The notes under the pieces were generated by a model. That model made no database searches. It saw only the letters and a program-made list of their open reading frames with translations, and was not told where the DNA came from. Of a stretch of DNA of 64,000 nt, positions 51,101-62,060 are shown one piece after another (position 1 is the stretch's first letter; the number at the start of each line of letters is the position of its first letter). The DNA comes from Callipepla californica brunnescens (taxonomy: Eukaryota; Chordata; Aves; Galliformes; Odontophoridae): contig JALIRH010000003.1 of assembly GCA_023055505.1 (NCBI GenBank), forward strand, positions 1,417,501-1,481,500, in the 5' to 3' direction. Made by a program: the position numbers and the translations under genes.

Positions 51101-54070
51101 TGTTTATTTCCATAGTGTGCCAACTTGGATTCAGGTTACCTTTAGGCGATAATTTTCTGTAATAATTTTTATATTAATCGGGTCATATCCAAGAGTACAC
51201 ATGGAAAACAAATTAAGAAAATGAATAATATGTATACGTATTTGTCTTGATTAATTTAAAAGCAGACTTTTTTCATATTTTTTTCTACAAGCCTTTACAT
51301 GATGTCTTGTGTACTTGGATTGGGAAGTTTATTGCAGAATGCAGCCAGGCATCCACATATCTACTGCATGCAGTAATAATAAGACTGCTGTCTGAAATTT
51401 CTGAACCGGCATCTTGGGTTGGTGGAAAATTCTCTCTTCCTCCCTTCGTTCTCTTTCTTTCTTCTCCACCTCTCTCTCTTTCTCTTCCCCCTATCCTTAT
51501 TATTTATCTTATAATCACATTGTTGTTGTTTTTGTTTTAAATCTGAAAAAGAGGAAATAATTCAAATGTTTATTTTTAAGAAAAAAAATCTTTTTTTTAC
51601 CAAATGAAAGTGAAAATACATACATGTTCCTCCCCATAGTTAAGATAATAACACAATTACTTTGTCTGTAAGTCTTTTCCTATTACCATTCATCATATCT
51701 GGAAATTAACTACTGACTTGACATCAGAATTACAGTGTTCATTCTCATCATCTATCCAAGTGAATAATTCAAACTATATGCCTTAAATTAAACAGCTAGA
51801 TGGTCAGAAATAGAGGAGAAAAGTATAAGCTTCCCTGAGAACTGGTTCTTGGAATATTTTGAGTCTATAATTTTTCACAGAGATGAAATTACAGCAAGTC
51901 AGTCAATACATACTACTGAAAAATTACAGTAAGTTTTACTGATAAATGTGATTCTGTGTGAAAATGAGATGATGTTTTGGAGCTTTCTCTCAGTTCACTG
52001 AACTAAAGAGTGGAAACACATACTGATTTTTTAGTTATATACTCCATTGGTAAGAAATATACTTCACTGAGAGACTTTGGGTAGTTTTACTGAATTAAAA
52101 TTGTTTATGAAATTGTTATAAATAGTTTATGTTAAAAAAAAAAAACCTTTTTGTTCCAGAATCTTTATGATAAAAATATACTTCTATATAAGCTCACCTG
52201 TTTTACTCTGTTTTACAGTTAGAAAATGACTTCAATAAGTTTGATTAATCAAAAATGGAATTTTGATAATGAAATCTATGGTTCTTGCAAAAGGCATTTT
52301 TATTCTTGATAAATTCTGATTTTCTGAGAAACGATAAGACAGAAAAGAGAAATAGCTGATGAAGTAAGTTTTTTTAATAACTGGCCATTTCAATTTATTT
52401 ATCAGATGTTAATTACTTAATTGGTATTTTCAACACTGCATTAGCTTTAGTATAGATCCTAGAACTCAAAACTAAATATTAATGGACAGCCATTATTTAA
52501 AATTACCATGTAGACCAATTACTTTTTCATCTTAAAACGGTAATATTTAAACTATTATTTAAAATATTTAAATAAAATATTATGCTAAATAGACAGGTAT
52601 CTAATTTCTGTTATCATATGTCTTGGTGGTAAATATCTTTCCACACAAGTCAAAATTTTAAACTATTCATTCTCACTTGGAAAACAGGAGAAAATGCAGT
52701 CCAAAGTAAACTTTAGATCTGTGCCAGCTTACCACATTATTTTCAGTTGGAAAAAAGATCTCTTCCAAAGGAAAAGAAAGTCATTCCAGGTTGATAAGAA
52801 ATCAACAGCATTTGGAATTCAAAGCAGGTAGATGACATCCCATCATAACACTATTCTGTTTATGATATTAAAAGATTCATTAAATTCATTATGATATTAA
52901 AAGCTTCAGTCCAAGATTTTATCATGACAATTATCTCAAACGCTAGAGGAAATGCAGATATTTAGATTTCTTCTGTTTCCTTGGAGACATAAAGCATTAA
53001 AGCAGGGGTATTCATAAGAAGAGTTGTCCATTTGAGGAATTATTTCATATTGAAAAGATGCTCTTCCAGATTTAAATTTCTCTAATCCTAATTTCTGTGT
53101 GGCCAGGAAAGAGGAAGATGTGAGGGAAATGTGCTTAAGCAATGAAGTGCTTAATGACATCTCAATATGTAGGAGAAACAACGTAACTCAAATTTATACT
53201 GTAAATGTAGAACACAAATATATATCAGCACTGCTGACTGGAAGCCATTCTTTTCCTCTTCTCCCAAGTAGTACTGACTGGCAGCTAAAAAAACTGTTCA
53301 GAATATTCAATAAAAGTGCAGTCTGTAGGTAACTGCTTACCTCCAAATGGAAAAGTCACCCAGGCTGACATACAAAGGGAATTCAGTTCCTATCTAGGCT
53401 TACACAGATTGGATATCAGTCCATCTCCTCTGTAAAAATGTGAAACTTTTAAGAGACGTTACATCATTAGGGTTTTTGGTTGTTTTTTTTTTTTTTTTAT
53501 ACTTGGAAAAGAAGTGGTAAATGTCTAATCTAAAACCTCTGTTTTTTCATCTTTTGTGTGACTGGCTTTCCTAGATGGGCAGTGACCACGTGGCTGTATG
53601 ATGACGACTGAGGCTGTCAAACAGGAAAAGATCCTACTTACTTCATTTCACTCACCTACAAGTCCCCACATCCTGCTCCCCACAGTGCAATTCTGCTTCT
53701 TTCCTTATGGAAACACAGTTACCTTCAGGATGATTTGTTCAAGAAAGTATCTGCTGAGAACCTCTGAACCTTTTCCTTAGTCTTCCCAGGTAAGCATTAC
53801 ATACAAAGTTAGTGTCATTTTTTGTTCGTTTGTATAGTTAGGCATTATAAAAAGGATGGATCATTTTGCTATGTCTCCCAGAAGTTACCTGTTTACAGTG
53901 ACAGCTTCCTTTGAAGTTTCTTGCACATATAGTTCAAGACATTGCATTCACTCACTGTGCTCATGGTGATCAGGTTTTGTATGTTTAAAATTTCCTCAAT
54001 TTTTGCAAGCCTGTGGATGTTCCTGCCCAGCCTGCCTCTTCTTTCTCCCCATTATAGTGGATAAATACAA
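45151..54070. other. Unique AT-rich DNA, 8.9 kb without recognisable interspersed repeat
   Basis: No gene, RNA or named repeat was recognised. It contains a CT-rich tract at 51431-51496, a T15 run near 53489, and a 15-base word repeated at 29-base spacing (52860-52874 and 52889-52903). Open frames (for example 49659-49949, 96 codons) have the K/I/L/Y composition of AT-rich noise. Confidence 0.5.
51431..51496. repeat. CT-rich (pyrimidine) tract
   Basis: About 65 bases, nearly all C or T, with TCTCTCTCTT units. Confidence 0.8.
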
Positions 54071-54410
54071 GGGCCACTCTGAAAGTAATAACTCACAATT
54101 TATTATGTTAGCTCACGACATCAGAGGCTAATGTGGTTGATATGGCAGTAGAAGTTGAACCTTTCCTCCAGTATTCCATTACATTTTCTTCCCATGAGTC
54201 AAGGGCAACAGAAGGGCTGCTTCAAAAAAAAAATGGCTTCTGACATGGAAGTGTGTATGAAGAAAATATCTGGTGGAACTGAACACAGAAAAGAAAAAAA
54301 AAAAAGACCCATTGACATTCATTGATACTTGCTAAAAATTCTGGAGGTGGAACAGTGAATCTCAGCACAGCAAGGCAGTGGATGGTGTGTTTCATCAGTG
54401 GTGACAGCAA
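54071..54410 (+). mobile_element. Mariner-type transposon (Galluhop-like), 5' fragment
   Basis: The left terminal repeat gggccactctgaaagtaata (54071-54090) is well preserved. It is followed by 'cgacatcagaggctaatg', 'ggcagtagaagttgaacc' and the start of the transposase reading frame at 'atggcttctgacatggaagtg' (54234 onward). A poly-A insertion interrupts the helix-turn-helix region. The copy stops just after the segment equivalent to FSSGDS, where CR1 begins. No catalytic core or right terminal repeat is present. Confidence 0.88.
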
Positions 54411-54424
54411 TAATGGGACACCTG

Positions 54425-55265
54425 GTCTGACTGAACAACCCCTTCTCCTTCAGCTGCTTCTCAGTTCCGGACCCCTTGCCAGCTTCATTGCCCTTCTCTG
54501 AACATGCTCCAGGGCCTCAATCTCCTTCCTGTAGAGAGGGGCCCAAAACTGAACACAGTACTTGAGGAGCAGACTCACCAGAGCTGTCAGAGGGACAGTC
54601 ACCTCCCTGCTCCTGCTGGCAACACTGTTTTTGATACAAACCAAGATGCCATTGGCCTGCTTGGCTGCTGGAGTACACTGCTTCTTCATGAACAGGGGAA
54701 CATTGACCAACATTTCAAGATCCATTTCTTCCATAAAGTCTTCCAGATACTTGCCCCAAATCTGTAGCCTTGCCAGGGGTTGTTGTAGCCAAGTGCAGGA
54801 TCTGGCACTTGGTCTTGTTGAACTTCACCCCATTAGCTTCAGCCCAGCTATCCAGCCTGTCCAGATCCTTCTGTAGGGCCTTCCTCTTCCCAGGCAGATC
54901 AACAGTTCCTCCCTACTTGTTGTCATCTGCAAGCTTACTCGGTAAGCTTGTGCACACAATGATCTTATCTGGGTCATCAGTAAAAATATCGAACAGGACA
55001 GGCTCCAGTACTGACCCCTGGGGATCATTGCTTGTGACTGGTTGCCAGCTGGATTTAACTCCATTCACCACCGCCCTATGGGACTGACCCTCCAGCCAGT
55101 TCTACTGGCTACATCAACAAGATTTCCCTCATCCACTAGATGGGTCACTATATGACAAAAGGAGACCAGATTGGTCAAACAGGATCTGCCTTTCATGAAA
55201 CCATATGAAACCATCCTACCTGGTCCTGATCCTCCTATTGTCCCAGATGTGACACATGATCTCAC
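54425..55265 (-). mobile_element. CR1 LINE ORF2 fragment (reverse transcriptase and C-terminus)
   Basis: The minus strand reads through ORF2. From 55265 downward there are diverged reverse-transcriptase blocks, including an SYGFMKGRSCLTNLVSF segment near 55190. A decayed, frame-shifted QGSVLGP-type block lies near 55000-55025, and a decayed FADD region near 54925-54935. A cleaner C-terminal frame follows at 54734-54450, with AAKQANGILVCIKNSVASRSREV and EALEHVQRRAMKLARG. The left edge at about 54425 is within a 'ctgaacaacccc' block, so the 3' untranslated region and tail are missing. Many stops make it a pseudogene. Confidence 0.9.
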
Positions 55266-55974
55266 TCAACTATAAATTGCAGTGCATCTGTACATTGAGG
55301 TGTTTAAGTGCAGGTGAAATCAATAATGTTATTTATATCTTAAATGGTATTAGCTTCCCACTACAGGCAGAATGAGCTTATACAAATCAGACACACCATT
55401 CAGTAATATTAATATTATCTGATAAAATCAAGGGAAGATTTTAAGCACAGAGAACCTCTTACCAACCTATAACCTTGTCTATTTTCCAAATCTGGACAAA
55501 GGAGTACTAGTGGTAGAGAGATTTGAATAAAATATTTACTGTAGTTTTACAGAAGATATATAGATATTTGTGACACTGAAGAGAATAAAGACGGTTTTAT
55601 TTTTTTGTCCTACGTGGTTACATGTATTGCTGCAAAACAGACTTTCTACAAATTATCTTTCAATGAAATGGAATCGTATCTCCATTTCTCATTAGTACTG
55701 CATTATTCATCTCAGCTTTTGAAAGATAACAGGTGTACAAGGAATGAATAATTGTTGAGGAAAAAAACATGCTCAGCATTTTTAAGAGAAGGTCATTTTT
55801 TGATAATACTATTGAATATAATTTTAAATTTGCACTCAGAACATATTGTGAACAAGAGTGAACTCAAGAAATAATAGAATATGTAGCAAAATCCATCAGA
55901 ATGCAAATTGAATTTTTAATTAGAACATCCCAAAAGTTGCTTACCTTCTTTTAAACTAGGTTCATGAAAACAGT

Positions 55975-56040
55975 GTATATATGTGTGTGTGTATATGTAT
56001 GTATCTCTATATGTATAGGTATACTGATATATTGATATGT
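55975..56040. repeat. TA/TG-rich simple sequence
   Basis: Interrupted TATATG and TGTGTG units with TATGTATG words. Confidence 0.75.
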
Positions 56041-56065
56041 CTAAATTATTTTATTTTATATTACT

Positions 56066-56108
56066 TTATTAATAATTGAGCATACATTGTGTGTTCAATT
56101 ATTAATGA
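56066..56108. repeat. Hairpin-forming inverted repeat
   Basis: Perfect 12-base arms ATTAATAATTGA (56068-56079) and TCAATTATTAAT (56095-56106). The inner bases pair on for about seven more positions including G-T wobbles, leaving a 3-base loop. The result is a nearly continuous stem of about 19 pairs in AT-rich sequence. Function unknown. Confidence 0.75.
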
Positions 56109-56639
56109 CTATGAAGATCATATTAAAGTGAAAGGCATTTTAGTTCTTAGAAGCACGTATTCTCCAAGAAGAAACTTTCTACTCTTCTTTATCAGGTATC
56201 CTAAATACACTTGAAGTATAATAATCTAAAATATGATTTCTTGGTGGAAAAGATGGGTGTATGTATAATACTTCATTACAGTATTGTTTTGCAACAACTT
56301 CACTCAACCATAAGGGAGAGAGTAATCTGATCTGCTTTTACCTGTTTACTGCCTCAGACAGTATGCATGGAAAAATTAGATTCCTAGGCAGGAAATGTTT
56401 AAAGATAGTATTTTGCCTTCTCCAAAGAATTTCAGTTGCATAGGAAACCTTTTCTTAAAATAGATATTCTATCTAATCATAATACTTTTCAGATTTTGAC
56501 CAAGAATATGTACTAATTTAGAATAATGTTTTATCTGATATACTTAAACCAAATACAGCTGATGACTGAATTCCAAATTTTGCTTTGATTCAATAGTATG
56601 AAACTTTTTAAGACCAGAATAATAGAAGTGAATCATGGA

Positions 56640-56734
56640 TTCATATATTCATAGATTTATAGAAACATAGAACATCTTGGGTTGGAAGGGGACTTAAAGA
56701 CCATCTACTTCCACTCTTCTTGACATGAGCAGGT
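56640..56734 (-). mobile_element. CR1 LINE 3' end, separated from its body by an LTR
   Basis: The plus-strand order is 'cataga' tail remnants, 'acatcttgggttggaaggggacttaaagaccatctacttcc', then a 'gacatgagcaggt' block. This is the reverse complement of the CR1 3' terminus. It matches in orientation and order the CR1 body that resumes at 57171, with roughly 65 consensus bases lost between them. Confidence 0.85.
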
Positions 56735-57170
56735 TGTAGGGAGATGGGTCTGAAATAAACCAGCAGCAACGATCTGAGGAGGAAATCTACTTCACTAAAT
56801 AAGATATTGGAATGCAGAATAACACAATATAATACAATGTAATTGGTATTGAAGCTAATAAATCAATTAAATAAGAGATAGAGTGTCCAAAACCAAAAGT
56901 CTTACTCTAAAGCTAAAGGTGAGATGGCTGGGAAGCTCCCACTGCCAATGAACAGCAAAAAGCAGAAGTCTTGGTACTCGCATAGAGTTTTATTTTTCCC
57001 TCTGAGTGGAAAATGGGAACACAGAGTCCTCCAGGTAATGTAGTTCTTCTCTTCTAGGTACCCTGAAATTCAGCAGTTCACGGATCTGGAGCATTAAATC
57101 TTTAACTCCCAGTGCCTTCTGTGATGCTATGGTGTGGAATATTGATAACAAAAATCATAAAATCATGACA
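56735..57170 (-). mobile_element. LTR of an endogenous retrovirus inserted in CR1
   Basis: Read on the minus strand it starts TGTCATGATTTTATG (from 57170). It continues with 'ggcactgggagttaaagattt' and a 'gaatttcagggtacctagaag' block. 'gcagtgggagcttcccagcc' and 'agctttagagtaagacttttgg' follow, then 'ttgatttattagcttcaat' and an end near 'cccatctccctaca'. The TG...CA ends, the length near 436 bp and a second copy at 61630-62060 support an LTR. It sits inside one CR1 copy, so it inserted later. The expected short target-site duplication is not visible, probably because CR1 bases were lost. Confidence 0.7.
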
Positions 57171-57860
57171 GATGGGATATTTACAACTTCTCTGGGCAGC
57201 CTGTGCCAGTGCCTCACTACAATGTGAATAAAGAACTCCCTCCTAATATCTATCCTAAATCTTCCCACTTTTATTTTAAAAACATTCCCCCTTTTCATAT
57301 CACTATTAGACTATGTAAAAAGTTGGCCTCTCTCCTATTAATAATCTCCCTTTAAGTACTGAATGGCTACAATGACATCTTCAGAGTCTTCTCTTCTCCA
57401 GACTGAACAATTCTAGCTCTGTGAACCTTTTTTCCTAAGAGGCTTCCACCCCTATGATCATCCTCATGGCCCTCCTCTAGTCCTGCTCTAACAGCCTTAC
57501 AACTCCTCATGTTGGAGACCCCAGTACTTAAATTGGGCCTCATGAAGGCAGAGCAGAGCTGGGTAATCACCCCCCTTGTCCTGCTGGCCACCCCTCTTCT
57601 GATGCAGCCCAGGACACAGTTGGCCTTCTGGAATGCTGGCTCACACTGCTGGCTCATGTCCAGCTTTTTGTCCTCCAGAACTTCCAAGGTCCTTCTCTGA
57701 AGAATGAGTCCTCCCAGTCTGTACACATATCTGGGTTTGTCCTGACCCAGGTGCCACACCTTGAACTGGAATTGTTGAACCTCACTGGGTTAATGTGGGC
57801 CAATTCTTTGAGCATGTCCAGGACCTTGGATTCCACTCTGTATTTATTAAAGAATTCCAT
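57171..57860 (-). mobile_element. CR1 LINE: 3' region and ORF2 C-terminal part
   Basis: This is the continuation of the CR1 interrupted at 56735. The plus strand has 'acaacttctctgggcagcctgtgccagtgcc' and 'tctcttctccagactgaacaa'. On the minus strand an open frame at 57759-57367 gives a 130-residue remnant of the ORF2 C-terminus with DKKLDMSQQCEPAFQKAN, GCIRRGVASRTRGVI and VRAGLEEGHEDDHRGGS. A second frame toward 57860 gives the preceding segment with 'ELAHINPVRFNN'. It is among the least-broken CR1 coding remnants in the window, but lacks the catalytic reverse transcriptase and the endonuclease. Confidence 0.92.
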
Positions 57861-58483
57861 AAACTAATAACTGATAATACTAGGAGAGCTCTACCGTGAT
57901 TATGTAAACTATCTTTCTGTATAATGAAAGTCATGAATGCCATTGAAACAAAGAAAGCCCAATATTTGTCAAAAAAGTTTAAATTATTAGGTGCCTGGAA
58001 TTACTATACATCAAAAATTTACTGATGAGTATATAATTTGTGTTTGTTAGCCTTGAATGTATATATATATAACTGTTGTAACTGCTAACAGTGAAGTATA
58101 GCATTGTTACCATATATCCAAACATTACTTTTAAGCATATTAAATGACTTTGTGAGACATAAATTTCAAAGAAGAAACAAAGTGTAGTTGCAGGTGGAAA
58201 AATTCTGAAGGAAAAAAAAATAAAGGTCTTCCCAGTTAAAATATAAAATAGATAAAAAAGACAGTAGGCAGAACAGTGTACAGAACACACAAGTAGAATG
58301 ACTGAAAAAAGAAAAGGTCATGAGGTGTCAGGAGCAGTTACTGAGCTGCCCGTGTTCCTTATCCTTTATTGAGACTACAGCATAGATACATCTGTCATAT
58401 AATTGGAGAAGAAAGAGGACAAACTGACCTCCATTTCAAGTTCTCTTGTTTAATAGCTCTCAATCTGCATCTTCTCTGTGGAT

Positions 58484-58511
58484 AAGAACCATAGCCAAAG
58501 AACCATAGCCA
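58484..58511. repeat. Perfect 14-bp tandem duplication
   Basis: The unit aagaaccatagcca occurs twice with no gap or mismatch. Confidence 0.9.
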
Positions 58512-59560
58512 TCACAGTTAACCACAGATGATACTAACTGCATGAATGCAAATAAGTCAGCTCTGTGATATGGCACACTCACAGCTGACTTAAAATTTAA
58601 GAAATGATAATAGATTTTGTAATATGTAACAATTATAATTAATACTAGGAAAGAATGAATCATTAACAAAAATGTGCACTTTAAGAGTTAAGTTAGAGAA
58701 GATCCATCTTACAGTTTAAAACTGAATTGAATTGTTGGTCTTGTGAACCTTCCCTTTACAATGATTTCTTGTCTAATACATATATGTATGTATATATATG
58801 AATATATTGTATTGCAAAATAGATTATACCTACACATATGTGCCTGAGTGACAGCATCAACTGTACTAACTAGGCATCTAAACAGCAATCATAACATGAC
58901 TCTCCGTCTTCCATTAATTATATTGGTTATGTATCTGTTGATTTCTCTGTTGATTACCATGATTTTTTTTAATTCTTATTTAAATAGTGGTTATTTATAT
59001 GCAACTGTTTTACTGAATTAATTCTGGCCTTCCTACTACATTGCTCAAATGCAGAAAAAAAAGAAGTGCCATTTGAAAGGCATTGAAAATGCAAGATGTG
59101 AAGCAGGTAAACAGGAGCCAGGATCTTGTATCTCTTCAGAGTGGAAGATAAGGGTCAGGCACAACACCTCGAGCCATCCTGAATAAAAATACAGGTCTGC
59201 GTTTAGGCTATCACCTAATTGCTGAAGTCTTATTTGTTTACTATGAAGTCTGAATTTATCTGCCTTTTTTACATTAATCATTGATCTAACCTTTCTGTAA
59301 AGTGCATATCCCTATAAGTGTATACTATAATATATTGAAACCTTTACAACATATAACATAGAGAATAAGAGAAGAAATAATTGGGAAATTGTCTCCTGTA
59401 GCAGATCAGATGGATGAAAAAAAAAACCCAAACATTTTCAGAATTTATCTAAAATCATCCCCACTTAAACTTTTTTTTCTTTTCTGTTCCTGCTGGTGTA
59501 AACTTTTTAATGTCTGCATATAACTTATATCATGCAGTCATGTAGCGATTTTTCTGCTGT

Positions 59561-59599
59561 CCTTCTTCTTCTTCTTATTATTATTATTTTTTTTTTTTT
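59561..59599. repeat. CTT-ATT-poly-T compound simple repeat
   Basis: CTT units pass into ATT units and then into a T run. Confidence 0.9.
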
Positions 59600-60259
59600 G
59601 TGGGATCTATTCACACCTCAAATTTAAAAAGCAGTAGAAAAGGGCAAGGATGATTCCTGTTCTTTTTTTCTTTTGGAAGGATTTTTAATAATGCAATCAT
59701 TTAACATTTGTTTGATTTATAAGCCCTGAGGCTAGAGATTGTAATACCCACTATTTGTCTGGAATGGTAAATACAGCAACCTAACTTTACCCTTGAAAAA
59801 CTGATAATACTTTACACCCTGTGACATTAATTATGTATTACAGGTTGCAGGAGACATTTGATCATCAGAGCAAACAGTCTGACATACATAGAAGTATTAC
59901 CAGCTTGGTGTTTGGATTAAAACCAAAAAGTTTGTTCTTGTAAAAAGGTTCAATGGATGGACAAAATCATTTCATCATGTTAAAATACCTCTCTAATGTG
60001 AGGTTGTTTTTCATTCCAACTATATTGAAAACTCTGAATCATTTTGTTTGACATTTCATACACAGGCTGTTCTCTGATGCCAATGTTAATGTCAACCCTG
60101 CTTTTCCAGAAACCTATACATCTACTATAAAACTCTTCTGCTGGAAATATTTCTTTTTCTTCTTTTTTAAAAAGAAGAAATTGTTTAAGAACATGGAAAG
60201 CATGAAAAAAAGTAACTAGATATGGGCATGACTTATGCACTTCAGAGTCATTCTGGTAT

Positions 60260-60850
60260 AGAAACAACAGACACAGACTGGGAGATAAGTGTCTGGAGAA
60301 CACCTCAGCAGAACGGGATCTGGAGCTTCTGGTTAACAGAAAAATCCACATGAGCTAGCTGTGTGCCTCAGGCCAAGAGGTCAAACTTCATCTTGAGATG
60401 CTTTACCAGCATTAAAAAGGGGTGATTTTTGCAGCCTCACCTTAAATGTTATATATATAGTACTGGGCTACACAATGTAAAAGGATCTTGGAAACATCCA
60501 GAGAATAGCACCAATTTGGTAAAAGGGCCAGAAAGCACATCCAGTAAGGGGGGAATGAGAACACTTGGGTTGTCTAGTCTGGAGAAAAAGAGGCCAAGAG
60601 ATGACCTCTCTGAAACATCCTCAGGAGGGAAAGGAAAAACTTATTTACCATGAATTTGGTAAAACATTTGAACAAGTTCCCTACAGTGGTACTGATACCT
60701 CATGCCCGTAATTTTACAGGAGGCATGAAAACAATGACCTGAATATAATATAATAACTTCTGCTTAGCCTTGAAGAAGTCAGACAGTAATGACCTCTGGG
60801 GGTCCCTTCCCCTTTTCCATTCTACACCACTCCATTGTAAAAAGTGAGTA
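60260..60850 (+). mobile_element. CR1 LINE ORF2 C-terminus to 3' end, old
   Basis: The order is 'agtgtctggagaac...ggagcttctggttaacag', 'atgagctagctgtgtgcctcaggccaagagg', 'ccagcattaaaaaggg', 'aatgagaacacttgggttgtctagtctggagaaaaagaggcc', then much-diverged 3' sequence and 'agtaatgacctctgggggtcccttccc' near the end. This matches the plus-strand CR1 C-terminal region and 3' untranslated region. Divergence is high and middle parts (60620-60760) are hard to place, so internal loss is likely. Confidence 0.65.
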
Positions 60851-61629
60851 CCAAGAAATGCTGTTGGTTGCAGAAGTGTTCTTTTGACCAAGTATTCAGG
60901 ATTTTTATTGACTTTTTTCCAGCAATTGTAAGACACTGTTGTCTTGTAAGGCTTTTCATGGAAAAATACAAAGCTAAACAAACACCAGCAACAACAAAAC
61001 GTGCAAAATTAAAAAACAATATAATTAAAAAACAAATAAACAAACAAACAAAAGAATAAAATATGACAATCTGGACCTTAGTATATTTAATGAAATGAAG
61101 AGTATGCTTAACGATGTTGTGTGTCTGTTGAAAACAGGTTACTATTTGGCAAGCCCTCCTCAACTGGCCAATGTTCTCAACAGTAAAGTCTGTCCTCATG
61201 CTGTATTATAAGAGAGCTAAAGCTTTCTCTGAAGAGATGAGGTAACATTTTTAGGATTTAGACTAAACTCTTTCCTTTCTCAAGTACAAAGTTTATTCTA
61301 AATGGGCTGTATGACTGATATCAGAAACAGTATGTAGGGGCTGAGGATGTTTAAGCTGTATTTTTACACAACAATTTTAGAAACAAGCAAATCTGCTACT
61401 GAAAAAATACTTTTTCTTGCTGTGTACAAGAAATCATGTGCTGAAAAGTAATAGGAAGCACTACTGGCAGTTTGTTGAAAAATGTCATGTATGGAAGTTG
61501 TTGTAGCTGAATTTTTCTCTCTTGACTTTACAAATCCACTTTTACAAACAGAAAGTTCACTAACAGAGATATCTAACCTGGAGGAAACCTTTTCTTGTTT
61601 GTTTGCTTCTTAATTATAGTAGACCTGCC
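60851..61629. other. Unique AT-rich DNA
   Basis: A CAAA-type simple repeat lies at 61025-61053. The minus-strand open frame 60822-61199 (125 codons) overlaps the end of CR1 in antisense and has no domain. It is rejected as a gene. Confidence 0.6.
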
Positions 61630-62060
61630 ATAGATAACAGAATAAATCTGAAATAATGCATCTTTGGACATGATTGTGCTTCAACTATGTACTCCAGAAA
61701 ACTGCGTTACCATTATCCACTCAGAGGAAAAGATAAAACTGCTCATAAGTACCGAGGCTTCCTCTTTTTGCTGGTCATCTCAGCAGTGGGAGCTTCATAT
61801 ACATCTTGTCTTCAGCTTTAGAGTAAGGCCTTCAGTTTTCGACACTCTCTCTTCCAACTTTATTTGATTTATTAGCTTCAATTCCAATTATATTGTATTA
61901 TTTTGTGTTATTTTAATTCTGCTATCTTATTTAGTAAATTAGTTTTCCTCCTCAGATTGTTTCGCTGGCTCTTTTTAGGCCCATCTCCCCACCTTCTCCC
62001 TTCTCACCCTTCTCCTTTCTCTTTTCTTCCTTTCCTTTACCCCACTAGTCATGTAACTGT
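61630..62060 (+). mobile_element. Second copy of the LTR seen at 56735-57170, opposite orientation
   Basis: It shares with the reverse complement of 56735-57170 the blocks 'tccactcagagg', 'agtaccgaggcttc', 'gcagtgggagcttc', 'cagctttagagtaaggcc', 'gatttattagcttcaatt', 'attatattgtatta' and 'tcctcctcagattgt'. It then continues about 70 bases further with a C/T-rich stretch ('cccatctccccaccttctcc'). The 5' part before about 61670 is diverged and the exact ends are unclear. No primer-binding site or retroviral genes follow. Confidence 0.65.

Larger units (their letters stand above)
55266..56639. other. Unique AT-rich DNA
   Basis: It contains a TA/TG-rich stretch at 55975-56040 and a hairpin at 56066-56108. 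No gene or interspersed repeat recognised. Confidence 0.6.
57861..60259. other. Unique AT-rich DNA
   Basis: It contains TA runs near 58059-58070 and 58781-58805, a perfect 14-bp tandem duplication at 58484-58511, and a CTT/ATT/T-rich run at 59561-59599. Open frames are composition-driven. Confidence 0.6.

Noticed and set aside
59980..60351. 123-codon minus-strand open frame
   Set aside because: Its N-terminal part is antisense to CR1 sequence and the rest shows no recognisable domain.
60822..61199. 125-codon minus-strand open frame with a hydrophobic segment
   Set aside because: Its end lies antisense to a CR1 copy and its hydrophobic part comes from A/T-rich simple sequence. No known family.
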